Positions 56,023 to 63,951 of a stretch of DNA of 64,000 bases are shown in pieces (position 1 is the first letter of the stretch; each line of letters starts with the position of its first letter). Made by a program: the position numbers and the translations under genes. The notes beneath the pieces are model-generated. The model was given only the letters and a program-made list of their open reading frames with translations, was not told where the DNA came from and made no database searches. Location of the stretch: the NCBI RefSeq assembly GCF_030440555.1, contig NZ_CP047118.1, forward strand, positions 496,001 through 560,000, given 5' to 3'. The stretch comes from Corynebacterium caspium DSM 44850 (GTDB lineage Bacteria > Actinomycetota > Actinomycetes > Mycobacteriales > Mycobacteriaceae).

Positions 56023-57538
56023 TCCTTCCTAGGCAGCGCTTGAATTCTGCCGCGTTAGTCTGCATGAATTTTATATAACTAGGCACTTGTGTATCTAAGG
56101 TATCGCCGTAGATCCGGCAGATCTGAATGCCTAGTTCGGTGGCCGTATTTTTAAGGGTAGTAGACCCAGCTTCTTCATTAGGTTCTACAAAAACCGCTGG
56201 TACTTGTAGGTTTTCCAGGGTGCGTCTTAAAGCAATAATATCGCGCGGGGAAGGCTCAATCGCCGGATTCGGACTTACGAAACCGCCCACTTTTAGCCCA
56301 TAGCCTTGCTCTAGATAGGCATAGCCGTGGTGGGTGGTTACCAGATTTCGATTTTCAGGCGGAATCGCGGCCACCGCCGCAGCCATTTCAGCATCAACTG
56401 CGCGCAATTGCTGTACATAGTTATTCGCGCGTTCCCGATACTGGGCTCCGCGTGAAGGATCAGCATTTACTAAAGCCTCAGTGATCGCATCGACATAGGC
56501 AATAGCGTTGCGCGCATTTTGCCATAAATGTGGATCAATTTCGCCGTGAATATGCCGCCCTAAAACAGCTTGTGGCAGCATATATACTTCTTGTCCTGGA
56601 CGCCCCAAAAACCGATAAGCCGGATCTGGGGGTATCTGCTGCAGAGTTTGCGATGGTACCGCAATCACCGAATTTGCCGGATCATAAAAAATATCTCGAT
56701 CCCGCAATTCCATGCGTCCTGTCGCAAGATTGGCCGTAATATCTAGGTGACCAGCATCTAGCACCTGCATGCCAGGTGGAGGATTAACCCCTACTGCTAT
56801 CCGAATAATCTCTGGCGCTACCTGCATATTAGGAGCTTTAGCAGCCATTTCAAGCTCATAAATTCCGGGTTCTGAAAAAGCCCAAGAAATATGGGTATGC
56901 GCATGCGCTGGCAGGGAAGTGGTGCCTTGATTAGTAAATAACACTTGTGGAGTACCAAAAGTGCTCACTACATAAGCACTTACTGAACCAGGCCCAGTTA
57001 CTTGTTTTAATTCAAAATCGGTGTTGTCCTTACCATCTACCCGAAAACCAAGCCAGATGGCATCTAAAGAAATATTTTCCACTAAGGGAATTAGTTGGGC
57101 GCCATGAGTTGCTGCTCTTTCGGCAACTTCAATTACTGGCGCCGCACTTGAATTTTGCAAAGTTTCTGCCAAGGCCGGCGGTTCGAGTAGCAGGCCATTG
57201 GCAAAAGAAATATCAGCGGTGGCAATATCGCGCACAGTTCGCAAACTAGGCTCAAAGGTATGCGGATCCCTACCAGGTGGAATTAACGTAACTACCTGGG
57301 CATTTGGGCCCACAACCTGTGAAACTAGATCGGCCAAAATTGGGTTGGTTACCGCAATCTTCATTTCCTGCTCAGTGGCAGTGTGGGTAGCAGCCGAGCC
57401 ATTGGGGTGTTCTCCCATAGTTACAGCACTGCTACAAGCACTTAAGCCCAGGCTCAAAGCTGCTAGCAAAGTTATAGATCTAGCTGCTTTGCTGTGTTGC
57501 GCAGCTGTTATGCGTCCCAAATGCCACCGCTTTCTCAC
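56015..57538 (-). CDS. Metal-binding lipoprotein with an inserted, permuted anchored-repeat domain
   Basis: A 507-residue substrate-binding protein (TIGR03772-like) with a lipobox LSAC (Cys35). Its two lobes match cluster A-I Zn/Mn binding proteins: PPGRDPHTFEP (~88-97), HIHGEIDPHLW (~329-339), TTHHGYAYLEQGYGL and ending with a helical lobe. Between them (~150-325) sits anchored-repeat sequence in swapped order: the repeat's C-terminal half (VTGPGSVSAYVVSTFGTP, AHAHTHISWAFSEPG) comes first, then its N-terminal half (LDAGHLDITANL, PAYRFLGRPGQEVYMLPQ). His93 and the HIHG-DPH region supply metal ligands by family. Overlaps its neighbours by 4 and 8 bases. Confidence 0.88.
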   Translation of the reverse strand: MRKRWHLGRITAAQHSKAARSITLLAALSLGLSACSSAVTMGEHPNGSAATHTATEQEMKIAVTNPILADLVSQVVGPNAQVVTLIPPGRDPHTFEPSLRTVRDIATADISFANGLLLEPPALAETLQNSSAAPVIEVAERAATHGAQLIPLVENISLDAIWLGFRVDGKDNTDFELKQVTGPGSVSAYVVSTFGTPQVLFTNQGTTSLPAHAHTHISWAFSEPGIYELEMAAKAPNMQVAPEIIRIAVGVNPPPGMQVLDAGHLDITANLATGRMELRDRDIFYDPANSVIAVPSQTLQQIPPDPAYRFLGRPGQEVYMLPQAVLGRHIHGEIDPHLWQNARNAIAYVDAITEALVNADPSRGAQYRERANNYVQQLRAVDAEMAAAVAAIPPENRNLVTTHHGYAYLEQGYGLKVGGFVSPNPAIEPSPRDIIALRRTLENLQVPAVFVEPNEEAGSTTLKNTATELGIQICRIYGDTLDTQVPSYIKFMQTNAAEFKRCLGRNA

Positions 57539-59145
57539 TTCTTAGCCTCCACCAGGGCGTATCGGATAATACCTAATCCGAGGATTAATAGGCTCACTCC
57601 AAAAAATGCGAGCGCCCAAATAATGCCCTTGGAAGGCTCTTTAGAAGCAGTGTTCTCTACAGCTGCTGTAGTTGAGTTATTGCTAGAGGCAGAATTGGTT
57701 GCCGCCGCATTAACCGCACCAGAGTTGTTATTCCCAGCAGCAACACCAGCAGCATCTTCGGCACAGTTGACTGCATCGTTAATTTCTGCTGCTAAATCAA
57801 AATGGCCACTGCCAAAGGATCCTGCCGGGGCATCTCCACCAACCTGGAATACCAAAGTAGCGGTGGCGCGCCTATTAGATTCTGTGGCTTGCTGAGTAAT
57901 AGTGACGTGATACGTACCAGGGGCACTAAATACCCAATTGGGGTGCACGTGGGTATGCCGATCCAGGAAAACCTGCTGGGTTTGAGCCTGGGTAGGAGTA
58001 GCACTAAACCATTCATTACCTACAACTTGGCCCAAACCACCCTGGGTATAAACTGCCATATTTCCCGGACCATTATACCCGCTGAGCTGCCAAGTTACCG
58101 GACCTGGCCCATTAGGATGCTGGGTAGAAGCCCCCAACCAGGGCACATTGGGAATCTGGGTGGAACCAATCATCCACGCTTTCCCCGCAGGTACGGTTCC
58201 CACTTGTTGCGGAAGCTGAACTTCAGCTGCTTTTCCTAAATAGAAAGTAGCTCCCTGGGCATCAATCCATCGCGGCGGGACGACGCTATCATCACGAATT
58301 TTTGCGCTTAAGCCACAAGAATTTGCGGCACTCGCACCGGCGTCGGCATTGCTGGTATTGCTGCTTAGCGGTGCTGCAGGAGGATTACCTGCGGCACCGG
58401 GATTGCGTCCTGCAGCCGGCGCATTAGCGATAGGACCTGCGAAGTTTCCAGACTGTGCCTGATTAGCGTGGTTTGCTTGGTTAGCACCGGCAGTTCCGGG
58501 AGCTGGGTTTGCAGCGCCACTGGTTGTAGCTCCACTGCCTACCTGCCAGCTGTAGGTAACGGTATTGCTGCGTTGCCCGTCGGCAAGGGCTTCGACCGTC
58601 ATGCTATAGCGTCCAGGTTGGCTAAAAGCCCAGTTCACATGGCGATGCGCCGGATATGGCTGCGATATTACAGATCCACTGCTGAGCTGCAGATTGCCAT
58701 CTGTAGTTACGCCTGAAACTGCCCCAAAAGAATTGGCTTCAAAAACATATACGGCACCAGGACCGCTTACTTGTTTGAATACCAAATCTACTGCTTCAAT
58801 GCCGGCTTCGCGGACTGGCTGAGTATCCCAGCCAGGCCATAATAGCCCGGAAACTTGGCTTTGCGGCAGGTAGTAAGTAGGTGCTCCAATTCCAGGAACT
58901 ACGGAAGTTTCTTCCGAATATGCGGTGTCTGGAATCTGCAAAAGGACGTCATTACCTGGGCGAATTACGCTATCGCCGGTTATGTCTTCCTTCATGGATA
59001 AAGTGAGCACCCCGCCTGGAGCAGTCACATAGAAGGCATCAAGATGGCCTTCAGTGAATACCTCCTGGGCCAGAGCTGGGCGGCCAAGCAATACCAGTAC
59101 GGTCGCTAAGAGCAGGCTACTAAGAAGTCTGAAAACTCGTCTCAT
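57535..59145 (-). CDS. Two-repeat anchored surface protein, gene 2 of operon
   Basis: A 536-residue protein with a signal peptide, two anchored-repeat domains (~27-205 and ~283-455), a Gly/Ala/Asn linker between them (~215-280), and a C-terminal membrane helix with a KK tail. Domain 1 has TEGHLDAFY, YYLPQSQVSGLLWPGWDTQ and PAHRHVNWAFSQPG; domain 2 has DRHTHVHPNWVFSAPG and the trailing GSGHFDLAA of a further partial copy. No LPXTG. It starts two bases after the preceding gene and overlaps the binding lipoprotein gene by four bases. Confidence 0.85.
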   Translation of the reverse strand: MRRVFRLLSSLLLATVLVLLGRPALAQEVFTEGHLDAFYVTAPGGVLTLSMKEDITGDSVIRPGNDVLLQIPDTAYSEETSVVPGIGAPTYYLPQSQVSGLLWPGWDTQPVREAGIEAVDLVFKQVSGPGAVYVFEANSFGAVSGVTTDGNLQLSSGSVISQPYPAHRHVNWAFSQPGRYSMTVEALADGQRSNTVTYSWQVGSGATTSGAANPAPGTAGANQANHANQAQSGNFAGPIANAPAAGRNPGAAGNPPAAPLSSNTSNADAGASAANSCGLSAKIRDDSVVPPRWIDAQGATFYLGKAAEVQLPQQVGTVPAGKAWMIGSTQIPNVPWLGASTQHPNGPGPVTWQLSGYNGPGNMAVYTQGGLGQVVGNEWFSATPTQAQTQQVFLDRHTHVHPNWVFSAPGTYHVTITQQATESNRRATATLVFQVGGDAPAGSFGSGHFDLAAEINDAVNCAEDAAGVAAGNNNSGAVNAAATNSASSNNSTTAAVENTASKEPSKGIIWALAFFGVSLLILGLGIIRYALVEAKK

Positions 59146-59147
59146 CC

Positions 59148-61445
59148 TTAGCGAATTCCCCCAGTGATGAAGGCAAGAATCCGTTCAAAATGCTTAGCAA
59201 AGACTCCAAAGGCAGCCACTCCACCCAAAGCAGCGATGATGGCGGTAGCGATATACCACGGATTTACCTTGGTATTCGAGGAACCACCGGGGGTATTCGG
59301 CTTGGGTTGTTCTGGCTGATTAGGATCCTTCGGATTTACACCACAATCCTTTAGGCCAGCATCGCCAACGGCAAAGGTCAAGGTCTGTTCCTGAGTCTTG
59401 AGTTCCTTGCCATCTTTGCTAGTAGCAGAGTAGTGAACGCGCAGCTTATAGGTGCCTTCCTTAGAGAAAGCCCAGTTGGTGTGTGCGTGCGTAGCAAAAG
59501 TTACGGGGAAGGAGTACTGGTTCTTCGTGGAATCGACCAGTACCTCAACATCACTCAGGTTATTTTTGAACATGCCCCATACGGCGCCATCGGGAACTGA
59601 AATTGGATCCAGATGCAAGGTCACCCCGTCTTTGAAGTTCTTATAATCGAGGTGCTCAGTGCTATAACCTGGCCAAATGATATCGCGGTTCTGAGATTGC
59701 GGAAGCAAGTAAACCTCATCGGGGAGGAAGTTTAGTTCGGGGTATTTCGTGCCGAGCTTATTATGCCGTTTGGCATTATTGAATACGCCGAATACCACCT
59801 CATCGAGCGGACGATTCTTTGAAGGACCAGAAGTGTCATCCTTTAGGCTTAATTGCAAGTCATTAGCGTCGCCCATCGCTTGGATATCCACGTGTCCCTT
59901 GCTCAGTAAATCGAGCGCAGTGCAGCTATTATCAGAACTTGTCGGGGGCTTCGGGTTAGCGCCAGAATTGCCTACCTTGACGAGGTCTACGTCTTTCGTG
60001 ATCTCTTTACCAAATGCATATTTATCAGTTAGGACCATTTCAACCGGCTTGGTATCCATTAATGGATGTGCCGTGATGCCTAACTTAAATGCATAATCTT
60101 CATAATCTTCGGCGCCATCAATAAAGTATGTGCCTTTACCATTTTGAATGGTGCCGTCAAAGGTTTCAGTGGCTGCAGTAGCCGCTACTGAATCATAAAT
60201 ACCGCCACTAATAAAGCCCACAAAATTGGGATCTTCAGTAGTTACTTCTACCTTGGCGCTCTCTTCGCCAACTTTAGACACATTTACATGCACCTTGGTA
60301 TTGGCGACGTTATATTCTTCAGTCCGTGCTAATTTCCGCACCTCTGATGACTTATCTACCCATACTGTTTCAGACTTTGCAGAAGTGGTCTGACTGCTCT
60401 GACCATGGTTGTACTGAACTTGTTCAGAGATCCAGCGTCCTGCTTTGCTTGATTCTTCAGAAGGTGTAAATACTGCCTGAATCTTGGAATCTAGCGGGCC
60501 TAGAAGTTCATTCCAAGTAGCCATGCCATTTTTAACTGGCAAATCAGTTAGGAAATAGCCATCGATAAGCAGTGTTAAAGTACCCGAAACTGCCTTATCG
60601 TCTGCTTCGAAAGTGATGGTGGTGAGGTTTTCGTCTCCGTCTTTATCCTTGACCTTATTGGGTTCAAGTTTTAAAGAGTAGCTATTTTCAGCTAATTCTT
60701 TATCTGGAGCTGCATCCCAGCGATCCTGCAAAGATTCTGTCTTTGTATCAAGTGGGCGTTGTCCACCAACCTGTACTGCCATAGTGGTCGGCTCAGATTT
60801 CACCATAGTGCCGTCAAGGTTGCGAGCGGTGGTTACATAGGTGAGCTCGTAGCGGCCTGGGCGAGTAAAGATCGTGTAATTGTGTGTATGGTCACCTGGG
60901 CTAAGGACGCTGGAATGCGGGGAAGTATCAGAAGTTCCCAACATACGGCGCGCGGTTGAGGCATCTTCGTAATAGGAGAACAGTTCGACATTGCCAGGTC
61001 CAGATACGCTTACTAGATCTAGGGCGCTTATCTTGTCGCGGAATTGATCTACTGGGAAACTGTCTGCTCCAAAGCCCCACCACACTGGGGCGTGAGAGCT
61101 CCAAATAACTGCCGGAGTTGAATAGAAAGTTTGGCCAGGTTGGCCAACAAAATCAAAAAGATTTCCTTCTGGAAGGGTGAACTGGTACTGGTTGCCTCTA
61201 GTGCCCCAGCCTTTACCTACCCAAATAGCAGTGTCTTCAGCGGGGTATGCCTTAGTGCGAAATTCGCTCTTAAGCTTGAAGGTGCCATCTTCCCAATAAG
61301 TTTTGGGGGCATCCACATGTGATTCGGTGGCAATTACTTTGCCGTCATCGGGACCAGCAAATGCTGGAGTAGCGGGTACAACTAGTATGGAACAAGCAAG
61401 GCTTAGGCTTGTCAACAGGGACAGACGGCGTGTTCTACGGCTCAT
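59148..61445 (-). CDS. Large two-repeat anchored surface protein, gene 1 of operon
   Basis: A 765-residue protein, the first gene of the operon. It has a signal peptide (MSRRTRRLSLLTSLS ... AFAG), a first anchored-repeat domain (~33-235, with ATESHVDAP and GDHTHNYTIFTRPG), a Lys/Glu-rich middle (~240-490) with Ig-like beta segments, a second repeat domain (~500-705, with SKGHVDIQAM, YLLPQSQNRDIIWPGYSTE and THAHTNWAFSKEG), a Pro-rich linker and a C-terminal membrane helix. GGAAGGG precedes the ATG. No sortase signal. It probably extends furthest from the membrane. Confidence 0.85.
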   Translation of the reverse strand: MSRRTRRLSLLTSLSLACSILVVPATPAFAGPDDGKVIATESHVDAPKTYWEDGTFKLKSEFRTKAYPAEDTAIWVGKGWGTRGNQYQFTLPEGNLFDFVGQPGQTFYSTPAVIWSSHAPVWWGFGADSFPVDQFRDKISALDLVSVSGPGNVELFSYYEDASTARRMLGTSDTSPHSSVLSPGDHTHNYTIFTRPGRYELTYVTTARNLDGTMVKSEPTTMAVQVGGQRPLDTKTESLQDRWDAAPDKELAENSYSLKLEPNKVKDKDGDENLTTITFEADDKAVSGTLTLLIDGYFLTDLPVKNGMATWNELLGPLDSKIQAVFTPSEESSKAGRWISEQVQYNHGQSSQTTSAKSETVWVDKSSEVRKLARTEEYNVANTKVHVNVSKVGEESAKVEVTTEDPNFVGFISGGIYDSVAATAATETFDGTIQNGKGTYFIDGAEDYEDYAFKLGITAHPLMDTKPVEMVLTDKYAFGKEITKDVDLVKVGNSGANPKPPTSSDNSCTALDLLSKGHVDIQAMGDANDLQLSLKDDTSGPSKNRPLDEVVFGVFNNAKRHNKLGTKYPELNFLPDEVYLLPQSQNRDIIWPGYSTEHLDYKNFKDGVTLHLDPISVPDGAVWGMFKNNLSDVEVLVDSTKNQYSFPVTFATHAHTNWAFSKEGTYKLRVHYSATSKDGKELKTQEQTLTFAVGDAGLKDCGVNPKDPNQPEQPKPNTPGGSSNTKVNPWYIATAIIAALGGVAAFGVFAKHFERILAFITGGIR

Positions 61446-61482
61446 TACCGGAGTGATTCCCTTCCTAAAGGTGCATGGTTAT

Positions 61483-61497
61483 TGAAAACTGTATTCA
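61483..61497 (-). promoter_or_regulatory. Zur-like operator overlapping the operon promoter
   Basis: The core TGAAAACTGTATTCA lies inside the longer perfect inverted repeat TATTGAA-N7-TTCAATA (61480-61500), the shape of actinobacterial Zur boxes (TGAAAAT-N-ATTTTCA type). On the minus strand a -35 TTGGTA (complement of 61519-61524) and a -10 TATATT (complement of 61497-61502), spaced by 16 bases, precede the operon; the box begins inside this -10, a repressing position. The assignment to Zur is inference from motif shape. Confidence 0.6.
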
Positions 61498-61564
61498 ATA
61501 TAGCTAAAGAGGAGTTTTTACCAATAGCATTTCGTTATCGTGTCGATTGCTAATGAACTGTTAA

Positions 61565-61579
61565 TGAAAATGAATGTCA
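61565..61579. promoter_or_regulatory. Second Zur-like operator
   Basis: TGAAAATGAATGTCA is a close match to the 7-1-7 Zur motif TGAAAAT-N-ATTTTCA and lies in a longer inverted repeat TTAATGA-N9-TCATTAA (61561-61583). It is 82 bases from the first box, upstream of the operon promoter and ~200 bases ahead of the divergent protease gene, so it could affect either. Confidence 0.65.
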
Positions 61580-61668
61580 TTAAAGCCTGGTTGGCGCCGT
61601 GCCATGGACAGTTCCTGAGATCGGAAACATTTCGAGCACTACCCCCTTTTGGGTGGAGTGAGCTGCTT

Positions 61669-61683
61669 AAAATGCTGCATTTT
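61669..61683 (+). promoter_or_regulatory. Perfect 7-1-7 palindrome upstream of the protease gene
   Basis: AAAATGC-T-GCATTTT, a perfect 15-base palindrome, lies ~100 bases before the protease start. It does not match the Zur core; it may be another operator. Confidence 0.4.
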
Positions 61684-61779
61684 GAGCGTGGTGTCCCGAA
61701 TATCTACTCCTCACACTAAGCTGAGCAGCCAGGCCAAATATCCTTTTGACCAGTAGCTTTCCAGGGGAGAATTTAACTT

Positions 61780-63051
61780 ATGCGCGCTCTTGCCTCGCGT
61801 TGTGTCAGTACTGCTGCAGTAATAGCAGTTGGGTCAATAACTATAGGGTCAAGCGCAACAGCTTTCGCCCAAACTGCGCCAGAGGAAACCACTAATACCG
61901 CTGTGGTTTATCAAAAGGCGCAGCAAGACGCCGCAAAATATGGCATAAATTTGCCTAAACTTCCCCGTGAATTTGCTGAAGCTATCGATGCCGCCTCCCC
62001 CCAAGCTGCTACTGATTTAGAAAATGCTCGTCAGGCCGCTGCCACTGCGGCACAGAATTGGTTCCAAAGCCAGGCAGATCTGCAAACCACAGTGCGCATC
62101 GCTTTCCAGGGCGCAACCTTGCCCACTATGGTGGCCAACTCAGCTGCCGGGACAACTCGAGCTACCCAAGCTACCCAAGCTGCAATTCAGATGCCGGAAT
62201 TCAAAATTGATCCTCAAATTGCCGCACGTAATTATCTTTGGGTGACAGATCCGATCTCACAAATTTTAGCCGGCAAACTTCCTGGAAGTGGACCAGTTTT
62301 GCATCGAGTAGGCGGAAGCTGGTTCGATGCTCCCCGCATTCCTGAAGAGGCCAAAGAAGCTGCCGCTGCCGGAAAGATTTTAATGGGTGCAGGTACTCCT
62401 ATATATCTGTCCCAAAACACCATGTGCACCCTTACCGCAGTAGGCACAGATGCCACGGGTAAAAAGTGGGGAATTACTGCTGCACACTGCGCTAAAGAAG
62501 GGGACCCCGTAGCCTCAGCAGACATGTGGCAACTAGGTGCAGCTGGCAAAATTGTGTACCGCGATACTGCCGCGGATTATGCAATTATTGAATTTGCTCC
62601 CAATGTTGAATTTACTTCCCATTACAACGGAGTAAACGCCCAAAGCATTGGAGATAATGCTGTCAGAGGCGAACAATTATGCAAATTCGGAGTAGCCAGC
62701 GGCTGGAGCTGTGGCATTACCTGGATAGCTAGTTCACTGCGTTTTACCTCCCACGCAGGAGCTATGCCGGGTGATTCTGGAGCTCCCGTAATGCGCGGAA
62801 ATCAGCTGGTAGGCATGGTAAATGGCGGCATTTTGCCATTCCCAGAATTGGCGTACCACAGCCCGCTACAAGGCGCTGCGTTTATGCCCACCCAGATGAC
62901 GCCTATGAGTCGGGTACTTACCTCGCTAAACGCAGATCCGCAACGCCCCGGAGCCGGCTTCACCCTCTGGAATGAAGCCTTAGCCAAAACCGACACCGCC
63001 ACCGCCGGCACCAAGACCTCCGCCACCGCCGGCACCAAGGCGAAAAACTAA
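61780..63051 (+). CDS. Secreted trypsin-like serine protease
   Basis: A 423-residue protein with a signal peptide (~1-30, ending FAQT), a ~170-residue helical N-terminal part that may be a propeptide, and an S1-type protease domain. The catalytic triad is visible: His in ITAAHCAKEG (~residue 233), Asp in ADYAIIEF, Ser in MPGDSGAPVM. A Thr/Ala/Lys repeat tail (24-base DNA repeat, GTKTSATAGTK) closes it. It would act outside the cell. Divergent from the anchored-repeat ABC operon across a region with Zur-like boxes, so shared zinc control is possible. Confidence 0.85.
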   Translation: MRALASRCVSTAAVIAVGSITIGSSATAFAQTAPEETTNTAVVYQKAQQDAAKYGINLPKLPREFAEAIDAASPQAATDLENARQAAATAAQNWFQSQADLQTTVRIAFQGATLPTMVANSAAGTTRATQATQAAIQMPEFKIDPQIAARNYLWVTDPISQILAGKLPGSGPVLHRVGGSWFDAPRIPEEAKEAAAAGKILMGAGTPIYLSQNTMCTLTAVGTDATGKKWGITAAHCAKEGDPVASADMWQLGAAGKIVYRDTAADYAIIEFAPNVEFTSHYNGVNAQSIGDNAVRGEQLCKFGVASGWSCGITWIASSLRFTSHAGAMPGDSGAPVMRGNQLVGMVNGGILPFPELAYHSPLQGAAFMPTQMTPMSRVLTSLNADPQRPGAGFTLWNEALAKTDTATAGTKTSATAGTKAKN

Positions 63052-63917
63052 CCCTGTAATTGTAATGCGGCCACAATCTCTGCGACTGTGTCCCGCGGCC
63101 CCGCAATAGACCATTGCACGCCTCCGGCTTCAACCTGTACTGCGTGACCACCAGCGCCCTCCACCAGGGCGCGGCCAGGCAACCAATCCCAAACCGGTAC
63201 TGAATGTTGCAGCCAGGCGCCTAAAACGCCATCAGTCAAACTGGCTAGATCCACTGATCCGGCCCCTAGCATCCTTAAAGTTGCACAGCGGGTGACCACT
63301 TCCAACCAGGCCTGGCGTACAGATTTTTGGGCCAACCAAGAAGGATGCAAATAGGTTCCCAACGCAACGTCAGAAAGCGGAAGGGTATCTGGCAAGCTAC
63401 CTACTGGTTTGCCGTCGCGCACCGTCGGGATTTCTGGCCCCCCAAACCAGGTATAACCCATGGCTGGACGATGAATCGCCCCGAAAAGCAGGCGGCTGGG
63501 ATTTTCCGGATCCCCCTCTACCAAAGCCAAAGCACTGCACCAATAATCGGAATTCGTACTGAAATTAAAGGTGCCATCGATAGGATCAATTACCCAGGTG
63601 CGCCCGCTTTGAGAATTTTTAGCCGCACCTTCTTCACCCAAAATGCCATCCTGGGGACGCAACATTTCTAAAACTCCGGCAATAAATTTTTCGGCAGCAT
63701 GATCTGCTTCAGTAACCACATCAGAAATATTGGTTTTTTGGGCAGTAGTCACCCCCGATTCGCGCAAACGCCACGCCATCCGGGCAGCGTTATAAACCAA
63801 GGCTTGAGCCAAATGCTCATCTGAATCCTCGGCGTGGGCAATCACAAAAGTCTTGGTAATAGCCGGTATGAGCTCGGCGATTGTCGGCTCAGCCGGGGTG
63901 TCGTTGTGGTCAGTCAT
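63048..63917 (-). CDS. hisN: Histidinol-phosphatase / inositol monophosphatase family protein
   Basis: Mg2+-dependent phosphatase of the IMPase fold; in corynebacteria the gene beside prfB is hisN, removing phosphate from histidinol phosphate. The 289-residue protein shows the metal-binding motifs GILGEEGAA (acidic Glu pair), WVIDPIDGTFNF (DPIDGT) and PVWDWLPGRALVEGAGG. Start ATG 63917; ATG 63953 would overlap the prfB start codon and is unlikely. It overlaps the protease gene end by four bases (convergent). A role as plain inositol monophosphatase cannot be excluded. Confidence 0.8.
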   Translation of the reverse strand: MTDHNDTPAEPTIAELIPAITKTFVIAHAEDSDEHLAQALVYNAARMAWRLRESGVTTAQKTNISDVVTEADHAAEKFIAGVLEMLRPQDGILGEEGAAKNSQSGRTWVIDPIDGTFNFSTNSDYWCSALALVEGDPENPSRLLFGAIHRPAMGYTWFGGPEIPTVRDGKPVGSLPDTLPLSDVALGTYLHPSWLAQKSVRQAWLEVVTRCATLRMLGAGSVDLASLTDGVLGAWLQHSVPVWDWLPGRALVEGAGGHAVQVEAGGVQWSIAGPRDTVAEIVAALQLQG

Positions 63918-63951
63918 ATTTCTATTGTGCCGTGCCGGTAGTATCAACCGC

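Larger units (their letters stand above)
61446..61779. promoter_or_regulatory. Divergent control region of the ABC operon and the protease
   Basis: 334 bases with no supported gene. They hold two Zur-like palindromes, a predicted minus-strand promoter, a perfect palindrome at 61669-61683 and a hairpin-prone CACT/AGTG repeat near 61637-61660. AGGGGAG lies ten bases before the protease ATG. Confidence 0.6.

Noticed and set aside
52239..61445. Haem-uptake (HtaA-like) cluster
   Set aside because: The repeats do not show the HtaA-type motifs I know and the permease is of the Zn/Mn ABC-3 type, not a FecCD haem permease.
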